Positions 8,937-18,077 of a DNA stretch of 64,000 nt are shown here, in pieces. The DNA comes from Pseudonocardia alni. Its GTDB lineage: Bacteria > Actinomycetota > Actinomycetes > Mycobacteriales > Pseudonocardiaceae. A program made the position numbers and the translations under genes. The notes under the pieces were generated by a model. The model ran no database searches. It saw nothing but the letters and a program-made list of their open reading frames with translations, and was not told the origin of the DNA. Numbering within the stretch: position 1 is the first letter of the stretch; the number at the start of each line of letters is the position of its first letter. Where the stretch lies: NCBI RefSeq assembly GCF_002813375.1, contig NZ_PHUJ01000003.1, forward strand, positions 3,968,001 to 4,032,000, read 5' to 3'.

Positions 8937-9875
8937 GTGGAACTGCCCGAGTTCGACGACCTGCGCTTCTTCGCCGGGGTCGCCGCCGCGGGCACGCTGA
9001 CCGAGGTGGCGCGCCAGTGGGGTGTGTCGGTGTCGGCGGTCAGCAAGCGGCTCGCCCGCCTGGAACGACGTCTGGGCGTGCGCCTGGTCAACCGGTCCAC
9101 CCGGCGTCTCACCCTGACCGACGAGGGCCGCCGCTACGCCGAGGGCGCCCGCGACGTGCTGGGCCGGATCGACGACCTGGAGGACGAGATCGGCCGGCGT
9201 CGCTCGGGGCTGCACGGGCGGATCGCGGTGCACTCGTCGATGGGGTTCGGCCGGGCGCACGTCGCGCCGCTGCTCGGCACGTTCGAGGCGGCCAATCCGG
9301 ACCTGCGCATCGACCTGGAGCTGTCGCACCTGCCGGTCGCCGTCGGCGGGTCCGGCTACGACTTCGCGGTGCGGGTCGGACCGCTGCCCGACTCGCGGCT
9401 GCACGCCCGGGTTCTGCACCGCAACCGGCGCGTGGTGTGCGCGGCGCCGTCGTACGTGGGCCGCCGCGGCGCCCCGCGCACCCCCGCCGACCTGGCCGGA
9501 CACGACTGCATCGTGATCCGGGAGAACGACACCGCCTACGCCCACTGGCGTTTCGGGACCGACGCCGACGCCGCCGGGGTCCGCGTGACGGGCGCGATGA
9601 CCTGCAACGACGGCGAGGTCGCGACGGCGTGGTGCCGGGCCGGGCGCGGGCTGGTGATGCGCTCGCTGTGGCAGGTCGCGCCGCTGCTCGCGTCGGGGGA
9701 GCTGGTGCATGTGCTGGCGGACATCCCGACCCCGTCGGCGGACCTGCTGGCGGTGCACGGGGCGGACCCGCCCCGGCGGGTCCGCGCGGTGCTCGACCAC
9801 CTCGTCGACGGGCTGGCGGAGCGGCTGCCGGTCAGGCCGGTTCCCGTTCCCGCCGCCGCGTCCACGGCCACGTGA
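8937..9875 (+). CDS. LysR-family transcriptional regulator
   Basis: A 312-residue regulator, starting at GTG 8937 behind a clear AAAGGAG six bases upstream; this start leaves LysR-like residues only. The N-terminal winged helix has the expected TLTEVARQWGVSVSAVSKRLARLERRLG, and the effector-binding domain follows. It most likely controls the divergent tartrate-dehydrogenase-like gene. Its last 44 bp overlap the end of the convergent YwaF-like gene (9832-9875), so the two mRNAs are complementary at their 3' ends. Confidence 0.9.
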   Translation: MELPEFDDLRFFAGVAAAGTLTEVARQWGVSVSAVSKRLARLERRLGVRLVNRSTRRLTLTDEGRRYAEGARDVLGRIDDLEDEIGRRRSGLHGRIAVHSSMGFGRAHVAPLLGTFEAANPDLRIDLELSHLPVAVGGSGYDFAVRVGPLPDSRLHARVLHRNRRVVCAAPSYVGRRGAPRTPADLAGHDCIVIRENDTAYAHWRFGTDADAAGVRVTGAMTCNDGEVATAWCRAGRGLVMRSLWQVAPLLASGELVHVLADIPTPSADLLAVHGADPPRRVRAVLDHLVDGLAERLPVRPVPVPAAASTAT

Positions 9876-10536
9876 TCACCGCCCACCCCACCGCGACCAG
9901 CACGAACTCGACGACCAGGTAGACCGGCCACGGGCCCAGCAGGTCCAGCGCGGACGCGTTGGTCGGCTTGTGGGCGAGGAAGCCGTAGTTGGTGCCCGCG
10001 GCCAGGTTGAACGGCAGCACCACCGCCGCCCAGGCGATCGTGGCCGCCAGCGTCACGGCCATCCCGCGCCAGGTCGGCCGCACCCCGGCGCCCCAGGTCA
10101 GGTACACCGCGGCCCAGGTCACCAGCAGGTGCAGCGCCCAGAAGTGCAGGAACGCGACGTGCGGGAAGTCGGGGGAGTCGGTGGCCGGGGTGAGCAGCGC
10201 CTGCGGGGTCAGCGTGAGACCCCAGTAGTACAGCGGCGCGCACGCCCACCAGCGCCGTGTCCACAGGGCGACCGCGGCGGTGACCCAGGACAGGTCCGAG
10301 AGCTGCAGCGGCAGCGAGATGTGCACGTCGAAGGTCTGCGGGGTCAGCAGCCGCAGCTGCAGCGGCACCAGCAGCACGACGACCACGACGGCGAACGCCC
10401 GCGAGACGCCCGGCTCGGCGGGGGTGCCGCGCAGCCGTCGGCCCAGGGCCACCAGCGCGACGGCGCCGAGGACCCCGACGGTCAGCGCGGCCCAGTGGGT
10501 CGCGCCGTAGGGCACGAAGACGCCGGTGTCTCCCAT
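9832..10536 (-). CDS. YwaF/TIGR02206-type integral membrane protein
   Basis: A 234-residue protein with about six or seven hydrophobic segments; landmarks such as LPLQLSDLSW, ALLTPATDSPDFP, HFWALHLLVTWAAVY and AGTNYGFLAHKP are typical of the TIGR02206 (YwaF) family of uncharacterised membrane proteins. It ends with a basic tail, RRRERE. No function is known. It overlaps the convergent LysR gene and stands 7 bp upstream of the cupin gene's stop on the same strand, so it may be read with it. Confidence 0.85.
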   Translation of the reverse strand: MGDTGVFVPYGATHWAALTVGVLGAVALVALGRRLRGTPAEPGVSRAFAVVVVVLLVPLQLRLLTPQTFDVHISLPLQLSDLSWVTAAVALWTRRWWACAPLYYWGLTLTPQALLTPATDSPDFPHVAFLHFWALHLLVTWAAVYLTWGAGVRPTWRGMAVTLAATIAWAAVVLPFNLAAGTNYGFLAHKPTNASALDLLGPWPVYLVVEFVLVAVGWAVITWPWTRRREREPA

Positions 10537-10543
10537 CGCCCGA

Positions 10544-11011
10544 TCATGACGGACCGGGCAGCGCCGCGAGCAACCGCCACAGCGGGCGCTGCACCGCGTC
10601 GGGGATCCCGGCGAGGGAGAAGTCCAGGTCGTGGGCGACGTTGAGCCGCGCGAGGCGGCGCAGCGGCGGCAGCCGCCCGGCCGTCGCCAGGATCCGGAAC
10701 TGCTCCTCCAGGGACCCGGCGGGGGTCTCGACGGTGCGCACGCGCACCGGGCCGTCGCCCCCGTTGCCGAACGAGTGCGTGACGCCGGGCGGCACCACGA
10801 TCCCGTCGCCGGGCTGCAGCAGGCTCGTCCAGCCCCCGACCCGTACCCGCAGGACGCCCTCGAGCACGGTGAACGACTCGGTGGCGCCCCGGTGCCGGTG
10901 CGGCGGGGGACCGGCCACCCCGGGCGGAACGACGGCCTCGAACTCGAAGGCCGGGGCGCCGCTGTGCAGCACGTCGATCGTCTCGCCGGACGGCATCTCG
11001 ATGCGGCTCAC
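10544..11011 (-). CDS. Cupin-domain protein
   Basis: A 155-residue protein. The conserved cupin motif 1 is seen as PPPHRHRGATESFTVLEG (metal ligands H, H, E) and motif 2 as PGVTHSFGN. After the barrel, an extension of about 50 residues (LARLNVAHDLDFSLAGIPD) has the look of a small-substrate oxygenase or isomerase tail, but the reaction is unknown. GTG 11011 has GGGAGG upstream; an ATG five codons later (10996) is an alternative. It lies 14 bp after the DUF808 gene and before the YwaF-like gene on the same strand. Confidence 0.82.
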   Translation of the reverse strand: MSRIEMPSGETIDVLHSGAPAFEFEAVVPPGVAGPPPHRHRGATESFTVLEGVLRVRVGGWTSLLQPGDGIVVPPGVTHSFGNGGDGPVRVRTVETPAGSLEEQFRILATAGRLPPLRRLARLNVAHDLDFSLAGIPDAVQRPLWRLLAALPGPS

Positions 11012-11025
11012 GGCGGCCTCCCGGG

Positions 11026-12012
<987 letters not shown>

Positions 12013-12108
12013 CGGGTCACCGTCCGTTGCATGGCCGAATCCGTGCGCACGCGCGGAGCCTACGGGGAGAGCGGGACGAACGGGACCGAACCCGCCCGAT
12101 CGCGGGGC

Positions 12109-12139
12109 TTGACCATGCCGCGACGGCACGGTGTCGACT
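12109..12139 (+). promoter_or_regulatory. MerR-type leaderless promoter of P450 no. 1
   Basis: TTGACC (12109-12114) and a -10-like TCGACT (12134-12139) are 19 bp apart, the long spacing of MerR-activated promoters. The spacer carries a dyad: ACC-n-TGCCG-n3-CGGCA-n-GGT. The expected +1 coincides with the ATG at 12146, 37 nt from the first T of the -35, so the mRNA would be leaderless. The same motif precedes P450 no. 2. Confidence 0.6.
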
Positions 12140-12145
12140 GGGCCC

Positions 12146-13426
12146 ATGGCAGAGGACACGACCACCGCCGCGCCGACCGCGACGACCGCAGGCCCGGACA
12201 CCGTGGACCCGTCGGACCCGGTCGCCGGCTTCTCCGCGCTGCGCGAGGTGGCCGCGGCCGTCGAGATCCCGCTGGAGGTGCCCGGGCGGCCGACCCAACA
12301 GGGGCTGATGGTGACCCGGCACGCCGAGGTCCGCGCGATGCTCACCGACGACCGCTTCCGGCACGACGCCGCCGCGGTGCCGGAGGCGGAGAACTTCCTG
12401 CGCAACGCCCAGACCGGCCTGATCGGGCTGCCCGAGGACCTCGACCTGCTCCGCCGTCCGATGCTGGGCCGCGACGGCGAGGACCACGCGCGGCTGCGCC
12501 GGCTGGTGTCGCGGGCGTTCACGGTGCGCCGGGTGAACGGGCTGCGCCCCCGCGTCGGGGCGATCGTCGACGGCCTGCTCGACGACGTCGCCGCGGCCGG
12601 TGCCGACGGCACCCCGGTCGACCTGGTGGAGGCGCTGGCCTACCCGGTGCCGATCGCGGTCATCTGCGAGCTCGTCGGCGTGCCGGAGGGCGACCGGGAC
12701 CGCTGGCGGGAGTTCGCCCGGCTGCTGATCCAGCCCGACCCCGCGCGGATGCCCGACGTCGCCCGGGGGATGGTCGCCCACGTCCGGGACCTGATCGAGG
12801 CCCGTCGCCGGGAGCCTGCCGGCGACCTGCTGTCCGGGCTGGTCGCGGCGCACGACGAGGACGGCGACCGGCTCTCGGAGCAGGAGCTCGTCGACATGAC
12901 GGTGAACCTGACCGTCGCCGGGTTCGAGACGACCGCGCACGTGCTGGCCAAGGGCACCCTCGCACTGCTCAGCCGCCCGGGCGAGCTCGCCGCGCTGCGG
13001 GCGGACCCGCAGCTGTGGCCGACAGCGGTGCACGAGCTGGTCCGCACCTGCGGCCCGATCCCGGCCGGGGCCCCGCGCTACGCGGCCGAGGACACCGAGA
13101 TCGCCGGGACACCGGTGCCCGCCGGGACCGCGGTGCTGCCCGGCCTGCTGCCGGCGAACTTCGACCCGCGCGTCGTCGACCGGCCCGACGAGCTGGACGT
13201 GCGCCGCGACCCCGGACGCGGCGAGGGGCACCTCGGGTTCGGGCACGGCGCGCACTACTGCCTCGGCGCCGCGCTGGCCCGCCAGGAGGTCGAGGTCGTG
13301 CTGTCGGCGCTGGTCACACGCTTCCCGGGGCTCCGGCTCGCCGAACCGGCGGACGGCCCGTCGCGGCTGGGGTTCGAGCGGCTGCCCGCCCTGCCCGTCC
13401 ACGTCGACCGCCCGCCGGAAGGCTGA
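12146..13426 (+). CDS. Cytochrome P450 no. 1
   Basis: A 426-residue soluble class I P450. The heme-thiolate signature is GFGHGAHYCLG, the I-helix is AGFETTAH, and the K-helix ExxR is HELVRTCG. It resembles CYP105/CYP107-like bacterial enzymes. No ferredoxin is adjacent; the nearest possible redox partner is the reductase at the left edge. GTG 12131 is an upstream alternative, but the promoter geometry favours ATG 12146. It is closely related to P450 no. 2: long stretches such as LRRLVSRAFTVRRV and PIAVICELVGV are shared, which suggests local duplication. Confidence 0.93.
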   Translation: MAEDTTTAAPTATTAGPDTVDPSDPVAGFSALREVAAAVEIPLEVPGRPTQQGLMVTRHAEVRAMLTDDRFRHDAAAVPEAENFLRNAQTGLIGLPEDLDLLRRPMLGRDGEDHARLRRLVSRAFTVRRVNGLRPRVGAIVDGLLDDVAAAGADGTPVDLVEALAYPVPIAVICELVGVPEGDRDRWREFARLLIQPDPARMPDVARGMVAHVRDLIEARRREPAGDLLSGLVAAHDEDGDRLSEQELVDMTVNLTVAGFETTAHVLAKGTLALLSRPGELAALRADPQLWPTAVHELVRTCGPIPAGAPRYAAEDTEIAGTPVPAGTAVLPGLLPANFDPRVVDRPDELDVRRDPGRGEGHLGFGHGAHYCLGAALARQEVEVVLSALVTRFPGLRLAEPADGPSRLGFERLPALPVHVDRPPEG

Positions 13427-13429
13427 CGC

Positions 13430-14254
13430 TCAGCGCGCCGCGCGGGTCTCGTAGAGCCGCCGCGACCACAGCAGGCTCCCGACGGTGATCACCACGCACC
13501 AGCCGACGGCGAGCGCGGCGTCGGTACCGAGCCCGGCCCCGCTGCCGGGCCCGGCACCGAGCAGTCCGCGCAGGGTGTCGATGACCGGGGTGAACGGCTG
13601 GTACGCGGCGAACCAGCGCAGCCCGGCCGGCATCGAGTCCACCGGCACGAACCCGCTGCCCAGGAACGGCAGCAACATCAGGAACATCGGGGTGTTGCTG
13701 GCCGTCTCCACACTGGCGGCGGCGAGCCCGAGGGCCACGGTCAGCCAGGTCAGGGCGACCGTGAGCAGCACCAGCATCCCGGCGACGCCCAGCCAGGCGA
13801 GCGGCCCGGCACCGCTGCGGAACCCGAGCGCCAGCGCCACCCCGAGCACGACGACCAGACCCACCGCGGTCTGCACGAACGCGCCGGCGACGTGCCCGGT
13901 GAGCACGCTGGACCGGGCGATCGCCATCGTCCGGAACCGTGCGACGACGCCCTCGGTCATGTCGGTGGCGACCCCGATGGCGGTGCCCATCGCGACGCTC
14001 GCGACGGTCAGCAGCAGCACCGCGGGGGTGACGAAGGCCAGGTAGTCGCTGCGGTCACCGCCCAGCCCGGCGCCTATCGTGCCGCCCAGGACGACCACGA
14101 ACAGCAGCAGGAACACCAGCGGCTGGGCGATCAGCATGATCGTCAGCGACGGGTAGCGGCGCAGGTGCCGGATGCGGCGGCGCAGCATCGTCACCGAGTC
14201 GGTGAGCAGGCGGGGACGGTCGAGGGCGGTGGTGCCCATGACGGCGGCGCTCAT
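13430..14254 (-). CDS. ABC-2 type transporter permease
   Basis: A 274-residue permease with six predicted membrane segments; it resembles DrrB. The conserved segments include LIAQPLVFLLLFVVVLG near the N terminus and the loop FLGSGFVPVDSMPAGLRWFAAYQPFTP, hallmarks of the daunorubicin-resistance family. The ATG at 14254 overlaps the stop of the ATPase gene by 4 bases, so coupling is likely. An ATG at 14239 is an alternative. It forms one exporter with the ATPase. The substrate is unknown; neighbouring P450s do not identify one. Confidence 0.9.
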   Translation of the reverse strand: MSAAVMGTTALDRPRLLTDSVTMLRRRIRHLRRYPSLTIMLIAQPLVFLLLFVVVLGGTIGAGLGGDRSDYLAFVTPAVLLLTVASVAMGTAIGVATDMTEGVVARFRTMAIARSSVLTGHVAGAFVQTAVGLVVVLGVALALGFRSGAGPLAWLGVAGMLVLLTVALTWLTVALGLAAASVETASNTPMFLMLLPFLGSGFVPVDSMPAGLRWFAAYQPFTPVIDTLRGLLGAGPGSGAGLGTDAALAVGWCVVITVGSLLWSRRLYETRAAR

Positions 14255-15201
14255 GACGCGGCCACCTCCGGGGTGCTCGGGTGGCCGGTGAGGGCCAGGA
14301 AGACGTCGTCGAGGTCGGGCGTGTGGGTGGTCAGCTCCTCGGGTTCCACCCCGGTCCCGGCGAGGCGGTCCAGCAGGTCCCGCAGGTCGCGGGCCCCGGC
14401 GGCGGGCAGCTGCAGCGTCACCGCGGCGGTGTCGGCGACGGCGGCGGGCAGCACGGTGCGGGCGGCGGCGAGGGCGTCGTCGTCGGCGAAGCGCAGGCGC
14501 ACGTGCCCGCCGGGGACCCGGGCCTTGAGCTGCGCCGGGGTGCCGCGGGCGACGAGCCGGCCCCCGTCCAGGACGGCGACGTCGTCGGCGAGCTGGTCGG
14601 CCTCCTCCAGGTACTGGGTGGTCAGCAGCACGGTCACGCCGCGGCCGACGAGGTCGCGCACGGCGTCCCACAGGTCGCGGCGGCTGCGCGGGTCCAGCCC
14701 GGTGGTCGGCTCGTCGAGGAACAGCACGGCGGGGTCGGCGACGAGGGTCATGGCCAGGTCGAGGCGGCGGCGCATCCCGCCGGAGTACGTCCCGGCGCGC
14801 CGGTCCGCGGCGTCGGCGAGGTCGAAGCGGTCGAGCAGCTCCCGGGTGCGGGCCCGGGCGGCCTCGCGGGGCAGGTGGTGCAGGTCGGCCATCAGCCGCA
14901 GGTTCTCCGCACCGGTGAGCAGGCCGTCAACGGCCGAGAACTGGCCGGTCACCCCGATCGCGGCGCGGACGCCGTCGGGGTCGGTCGCCGGATCGCGCCC
15001 GGCGATGCGGATGCGTCCGGAGTCCGGTGGCAGCAGCGTGGACAGGATCCGGACCAGCGTCGTCTTGCCGGCGCCGTTCGGGCCGAGCAGCGCGAGCACC
15101 GTTCCGGCGGGGACGTCGAGGTCGATGCCGCGGAGCACGGCGTGGTCGCCGTAGGACTTGTGCAGGGCGGCGACGGCGATCGCGGGCGGGGGTGTGGGCA
15201 C
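14251..15201 (-). CDS. ABC transporter ATPase, DrrA-like
   Basis: A 316-residue ATPase: Walker A GPNGAGKTT (about residue 40), signature YSGGMRRRLDLA, Walker B VLFLDEPTTGLD, and the D-loop/H-switch region TTQYLEEAD. The DrrA-type C-terminal extension (about 220-316) ends with DLDDVFLALTGH. It energises the adjacent permease for export of a hydrophobic compound. It follows the DUF4097 gene by 51 bp on the same strand, in an operon led by an RHH regulator. Confidence 0.93.
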   Translation of the reverse strand: MPTPPPAIAVAALHKSYGDHAVLRGIDLDVPAGTVLALLGPNGAGKTTLVRILSTLLPPDSGRIRIAGRDPATDPDGVRAAIGVTGQFSAVDGLLTGAENLRLMADLHHLPREAARARTRELLDRFDLADAADRRAGTYSGGMRRRLDLAMTLVADPAVLFLDEPTTGLDPRSRRDLWDAVRDLVGRGVTVLLTTQYLEEADQLADDVAVLDGGRLVARGTPAQLKARVPGGHVRLRFADDDALAAARTVLPAAVADTAAVTLQLPAAGARDLRDLLDRLAGTGVEPEELTTHTPDLDDVFLALTGHPSTPEVAAS

Positions 15202-15252
15202 GGTGGTTCCTCTCGTGGACGGGCTCGGGGGTGGGATCGCGGCCGGCGGGGG

Positions 15253-16098
15253 TCAGGCGCGGCGGACGACGATGTCGCCCTCGCGGGACCGGGCGTGCAC
15301 GGCGACGGTGTCGACGGCGTCGCCGTCCGGGGCCTCGCGCGGTGCGAGGTCGTTGCCGACCCGGCCGGTGGTGTCGAGGTCGAGCCAGGCGGCGCTGCCC
15401 TGCGCGACGCCGATCTCCAGCCGGCCGTGCGTGCTGGTCAGCGACACCTCGCCGCGGTGGACGCGGCCGAGCCGGACGTCGCCGTAGGCGGTGCGCACGC
15501 GGGCGCCCGCACCGAGCTCGTCGACGTCGATGGGGCCGTGTGTGCCGGTCAGCTCGGCGTCGCCGGTCAGCTCGTCGGCGCGGATGCCGCCGTGCTTGCT
15601 GCTCAGCGTCGCGGTGCCGCCGATGCGGTGGATCTGCATGCCGCCGTGGTCGGAGCGGACCGTGGCGTCCCCGGTGACGGTGCCGCCGATCCGGACATGA
15701 CCGAAGCCGGTGCTCAGGTCTGCGGAGGCGGCGTCGTCGACGCGGACGTCGCCGAAGCGGGTGCGAGCCTCGCAGGCCCCGAGCGGGCCCTCGACGACGA
15801 TCCCGCCGTGGGTGGTGGCGGCGGTCAGCGCCGACCCGGCGGGCAGGGCGATCCCCACCTCGATCGAGCGGCCGGGGGTGCGCGGGGTGAGCTTCTGCAG
15901 CAGCCCGAGCTGCGGGCCGGTGATGCGCAGCTCACGCCCGGTCAGCTCGACCCGGACCCGGTCGGCGTGGGCGCGGTCGGCGTCGGAGCTGCGGACCTCG
16001 ACGACGGTGTCGGTGCGGTCCGACGCGGTCACCCGTAGCTCGCCGATGGCGAGGTCGACGATCGCGGTGACGGGCTCGGGGGTGTCGTAGGTGGGCAC
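15253..16098 (-). CDS. DUF4097 beta-helix protein
   Basis: A 281-residue protein made of repeated short strands such as ATTHGGIVVEG, TGFGHVRIGG, RSDHGGMQIH, SKHGGIRAD and TAYGDVRLG, which fold as a right-handed beta-helix (adhesin-like DUF4097). No signal peptide is visible, so it probably acts in the cytoplasm or at the membrane face. GTG 16098 lies 9 nt after GGAGG. Genes of this family commonly sit between an RHH regulator and an exporter; its role is unknown. Confidence 0.85.
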   Translation of the reverse strand: MPTYDTPEPVTAIVDLAIGELRVTASDRTDTVVEVRSSDADRAHADRVRVELTGRELRITGPQLGLLQKLTPRTPGRSIEVGIALPAGSALTAATTHGGIVVEGPLGACEARTRFGDVRVDDAASADLSTGFGHVRIGGTVTGDATVRSDHGGMQIHRIGGTATLSSKHGGIRADELTGDAELTGTHGPIDVDELGAGARVRTAYGDVRLGRVHRGEVSLTSTHGRLEIGVAQGSAAWLDLDTTGRVGNDLAPREAPDGDAVDTVAVHARSREGDIVVRRA

Positions 16099-16165
16099 GG
16101 GGCATCGCCTCCTCGGCGTCGCGGTGACGCCGTGGGTCAGGGGTGGGTGGCAGAGGTCGTGTGGC

Positions 16166-16681
16166 TCAGCCGAACCAGCCGACGCGGCCGCGGCGGGCGG
16201 CGTCGGGACGGTCGGGCGCGGTGGCGGGGTGGTCCAGCGCGGCCGCGGCCACACGGGTCAGCCAGGTGTTCACGCTGAGGCCGTCCCGCCCGGCGGCCTC
16301 CTCGATCCGGGTCTTGAGCGTCTCCGGCGGCCGGAAGTTGATCCGGGCGACCGGTCCGGACTCGCCGTCGGCGCCCGCCGGTGGCGATGGCGCCACGGGT
16401 GGCGCCTCCGTCGTCGCCGGGGGTGCCGACGGCGGGGCCGACCCCGCCGTGACGACGAACTCGGGGTCGCTGCCGCGCAGCCGCACGTGCACCGACCCCG
16501 GTGCGAGCTCGAGGGTGATCTCGTCGGCCGCTGCGGCCAGCGCCTCGAGCAGGACCAGACGGGTCGTCGACGTCAGGGGCGTGAGCAGCCGTTCCGCGGC
16601 CGCCCGCGTGTCCTCGCCAGCGGCCTCGCCCAGTGCGGCGAACTCGGTGCGCAGGCGGTCGACATATCCGTCCAACTCCAT
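16166..16681 (-). CDS. Ribbon-helix-helix (HicB/Arc-type) regulator
   Basis: A 171-residue protein. The C-terminal part has RINFRPPETLKTRIEEAA followed by GLSVNTWLTRV, the ribbon-helix-helix pattern of HicB/CopG DNA-binding proteins. The N-terminal ~95 residues (RLLTPLTSTTRLVLLEALAAAADEI) may be a small ligand or oligomer domain. No HicA-like toxin is adjacent, so it is more likely a transcriptional regulator of this operon than an antitoxin. The ATG at 16681 lies at the edge of an array of TGGCGC sites, its likely operator. Confidence 0.75.
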   Translation of the reverse strand: MELDGYVDRLRTEFAALGEAAGEDTRAAAERLLTPLTSTTRLVLLEALAAAADEITLELAPGSVHVRLRGSDPEFVVTAGSAPPSAPPATTEAPPVAPSPPAGADGESGPVARINFRPPETLKTRIEEAAGRDGLSVNTWLTRVAAAALDHPATAPDRPDAARRGRVGWFG

Positions 16682-16730
16682 GGCGCAACGATGGCGCACG
16701 ATGGCGCCATCGTCAAGGGTGTGGCGCCAC
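16681..16730. promoter_or_regulatory. Phased TGGCGC operator array
   Basis: TGGCGC occurs at 16681, 16692, 16702 and 16722: spacings of 11, 10 and 20 bp, so all lie on one face of the helix. The last two extend to TGGCGCCA, within the perfect palindromes GATGGCGCCATC (16700-16711) and GTGGCGCCAC (16721-16730). A further TGGCGCCA lies inside the RHH gene at 16388-16395. The array abuts the RHH start codon and suits cooperative binding of a ribbon-helix-helix dimer. Confidence 0.65.
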
Positions 16731-16753
16731 GGAGGTCGGTCGGCGCCGCGGGC

Positions 16754-16784
16754 TTGACCCTGCCGCGACGGCACGGTGTCCGAT
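16754..16784 (+). promoter_or_regulatory. MerR-type promoter of P450 no. 2
   Basis: TTGACC (16754-16759) and TCCGAT (16779-16784) are separated by 19 bp that carry the same dyad as upstream of P450 no. 1; only one base of the spacer core differs. Transcription would start near 16791, leaving about 30 nt of leader with a GAGGGAG ribosome site, unlike the leaderless arrangement of P450 no. 1. Confidence 0.55.
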
Positions 16785-16820
16785 GGACCGGACCTGCTGA
16801 CGCCGTCGAGGGAGTACGTC

Positions 16821-18020
16821 GTGGACCGCACCACCTGCCCGGTCGCCGCCTTCGGGCGCCTGCGCGAACAGGGGCCCGTCGTCGCGATGCCGGAGTCGCC
16901 GATGGTCGCTGCGTCGCTCGTCACCCGGCACGACGACGTGCACGCCCTGCTCCTGGACCCGCGGTTCCGCAACGACCCCGCCGGGGTGCCCGGCGCCGGG
17001 GACGTCATGGGCACGCTCCTGACGGGGCTCGGGCTGCCGCCGGAGCTCGACCACCTCGGCCGGGGCCTGCTCGTCCGCGACGGCGCCGACCACGCCCGGC
17101 TGCGCCGGCTCGTCTCCCGGGCGTTCACCGTGCGCCGGGTCGCCGCGCTGCGCCCCCGCGTGGAGCAGCTCACCGCCGAGCTGCTCGACGACGTCGCTGC
17201 CGCCGGTGCCGACGGCAGCCCGGTCGACCTGCTGCCCACGGTGTTCCGCGCGCTGCCGATCGCGGTGATCTGCGAGCTCGTCGGCGTCCCGGTGGAGCAG
17301 CGCGGGCTCTGGCGGGAGCTGGCCGCGCTGCTCGTCGCACCCGACCCGGAGCGGATGCCCGACGTGGCGCGGGCCGTCGTCGCACAGATCCACGAGCTCG
17401 TCGCGGCCCGGCGGGCCGACCCGCGCGACGACCTGGTCGACGTGCTCGTCGCGGTGCACGACGACGGCGACCGGCTCACCGCCGACGAGCTGGACGTCCT
17501 GCTGTTCGACCTGGTCGTCGCCGGGTTCGAGACGACCGCGCACGTGCTGTCCCGGGCGACGCTGGCCCTGCTGACCCGCCCCGACCAGCTCGCGACGCTG
17601 CGCGCCGAACCGTGGCGGTGGCCCACCGCGGTGCACGAGATCGTGCGGACCTGCGGCGCGGTCCCGGTGAGCACGCCCCGGTACGCGAGCACCGACGTCG
17701 TCGTCGGCGACACCCGGATCGCGGCGGGGGAGTCGGTGACGGCCGGGCTGGTCACCGCGAACTTCGACCCGCGTCGGCACGACCGGCCCGACGAGCTCGA
17801 CGTGACCCGGGACCCGGGCCGCGGCGAGGGGCACCTCGGGTTCGGCCAGGGCGCCCACTACTGCCTGGGGGCCGCGCTGGCCCGTCAGGAGATCGAGGTG
17901 GCGCTGCACGCGCTGGTCGAGCGGTTCCCCGCGCTGCGGCTCGCCACACCGGCCGACGGGCCGTCGGACCTCGGGTTCGAGCGCCTCGGGTCGCTCGAGG
18001 TGCGGATCGACGCGCCGTGA
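16821..18020 (+). CDS. Cytochrome P450 no. 2
   Basis: A 399-residue P450: heme signature GFGQGAHYCLG, I-helix AGFETTAH, ExxR in HEIVRTCG. GTG 16821 is chosen because GAGGGAG lies 6 nt before it and the predicted promoter places +1 upstream; GTG 16776 would add 15 residues but would fall at the -10. It is a paralogue of P450 no. 1, and both share a promoter motif, so they are probably co-regulated. The two genes flank the RHH-DUF4097-ABC operon. No redox partner is adjacent. Confidence 0.92.
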   Translation: MDRTTCPVAAFGRLREQGPVVAMPESPMVAASLVTRHDDVHALLLDPRFRNDPAGVPGAGDVMGTLLTGLGLPPELDHLGRGLLVRDGADHARLRRLVSRAFTVRRVAALRPRVEQLTAELLDDVAAAGADGSPVDLLPTVFRALPIAVICELVGVPVEQRGLWRELAALLVAPDPERMPDVARAVVAQIHELVAARRADPRDDLVDVLVAVHDDGDRLTADELDVLLFDLVVAGFETTAHVLSRATLALLTRPDQLATLRAEPWRWPTAVHEIVRTCGAVPVSTPRYASTDVVVGDTRIAAGESVTAGLVTANFDPRRHDRPDELDVTRDPGRGEGHLGFGQGAHYCLGAALARQEIEVALHALVERFPALRLATPADGPSDLGFERLGSLEVRIDAP

Positions 18021-18077
18021 CCGCCGGTGTGTTGCGCGACCACACCCGTGCTGCCGTCGTGCCCGGTTCCGGCCAGG

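Noticed and set aside
16166..16681. HicAB toxin-antitoxin module
   Set aside because: The RHH protein has no HicA-like partner on either side; it leads an exporter operon, so a simple regulator is more likely.
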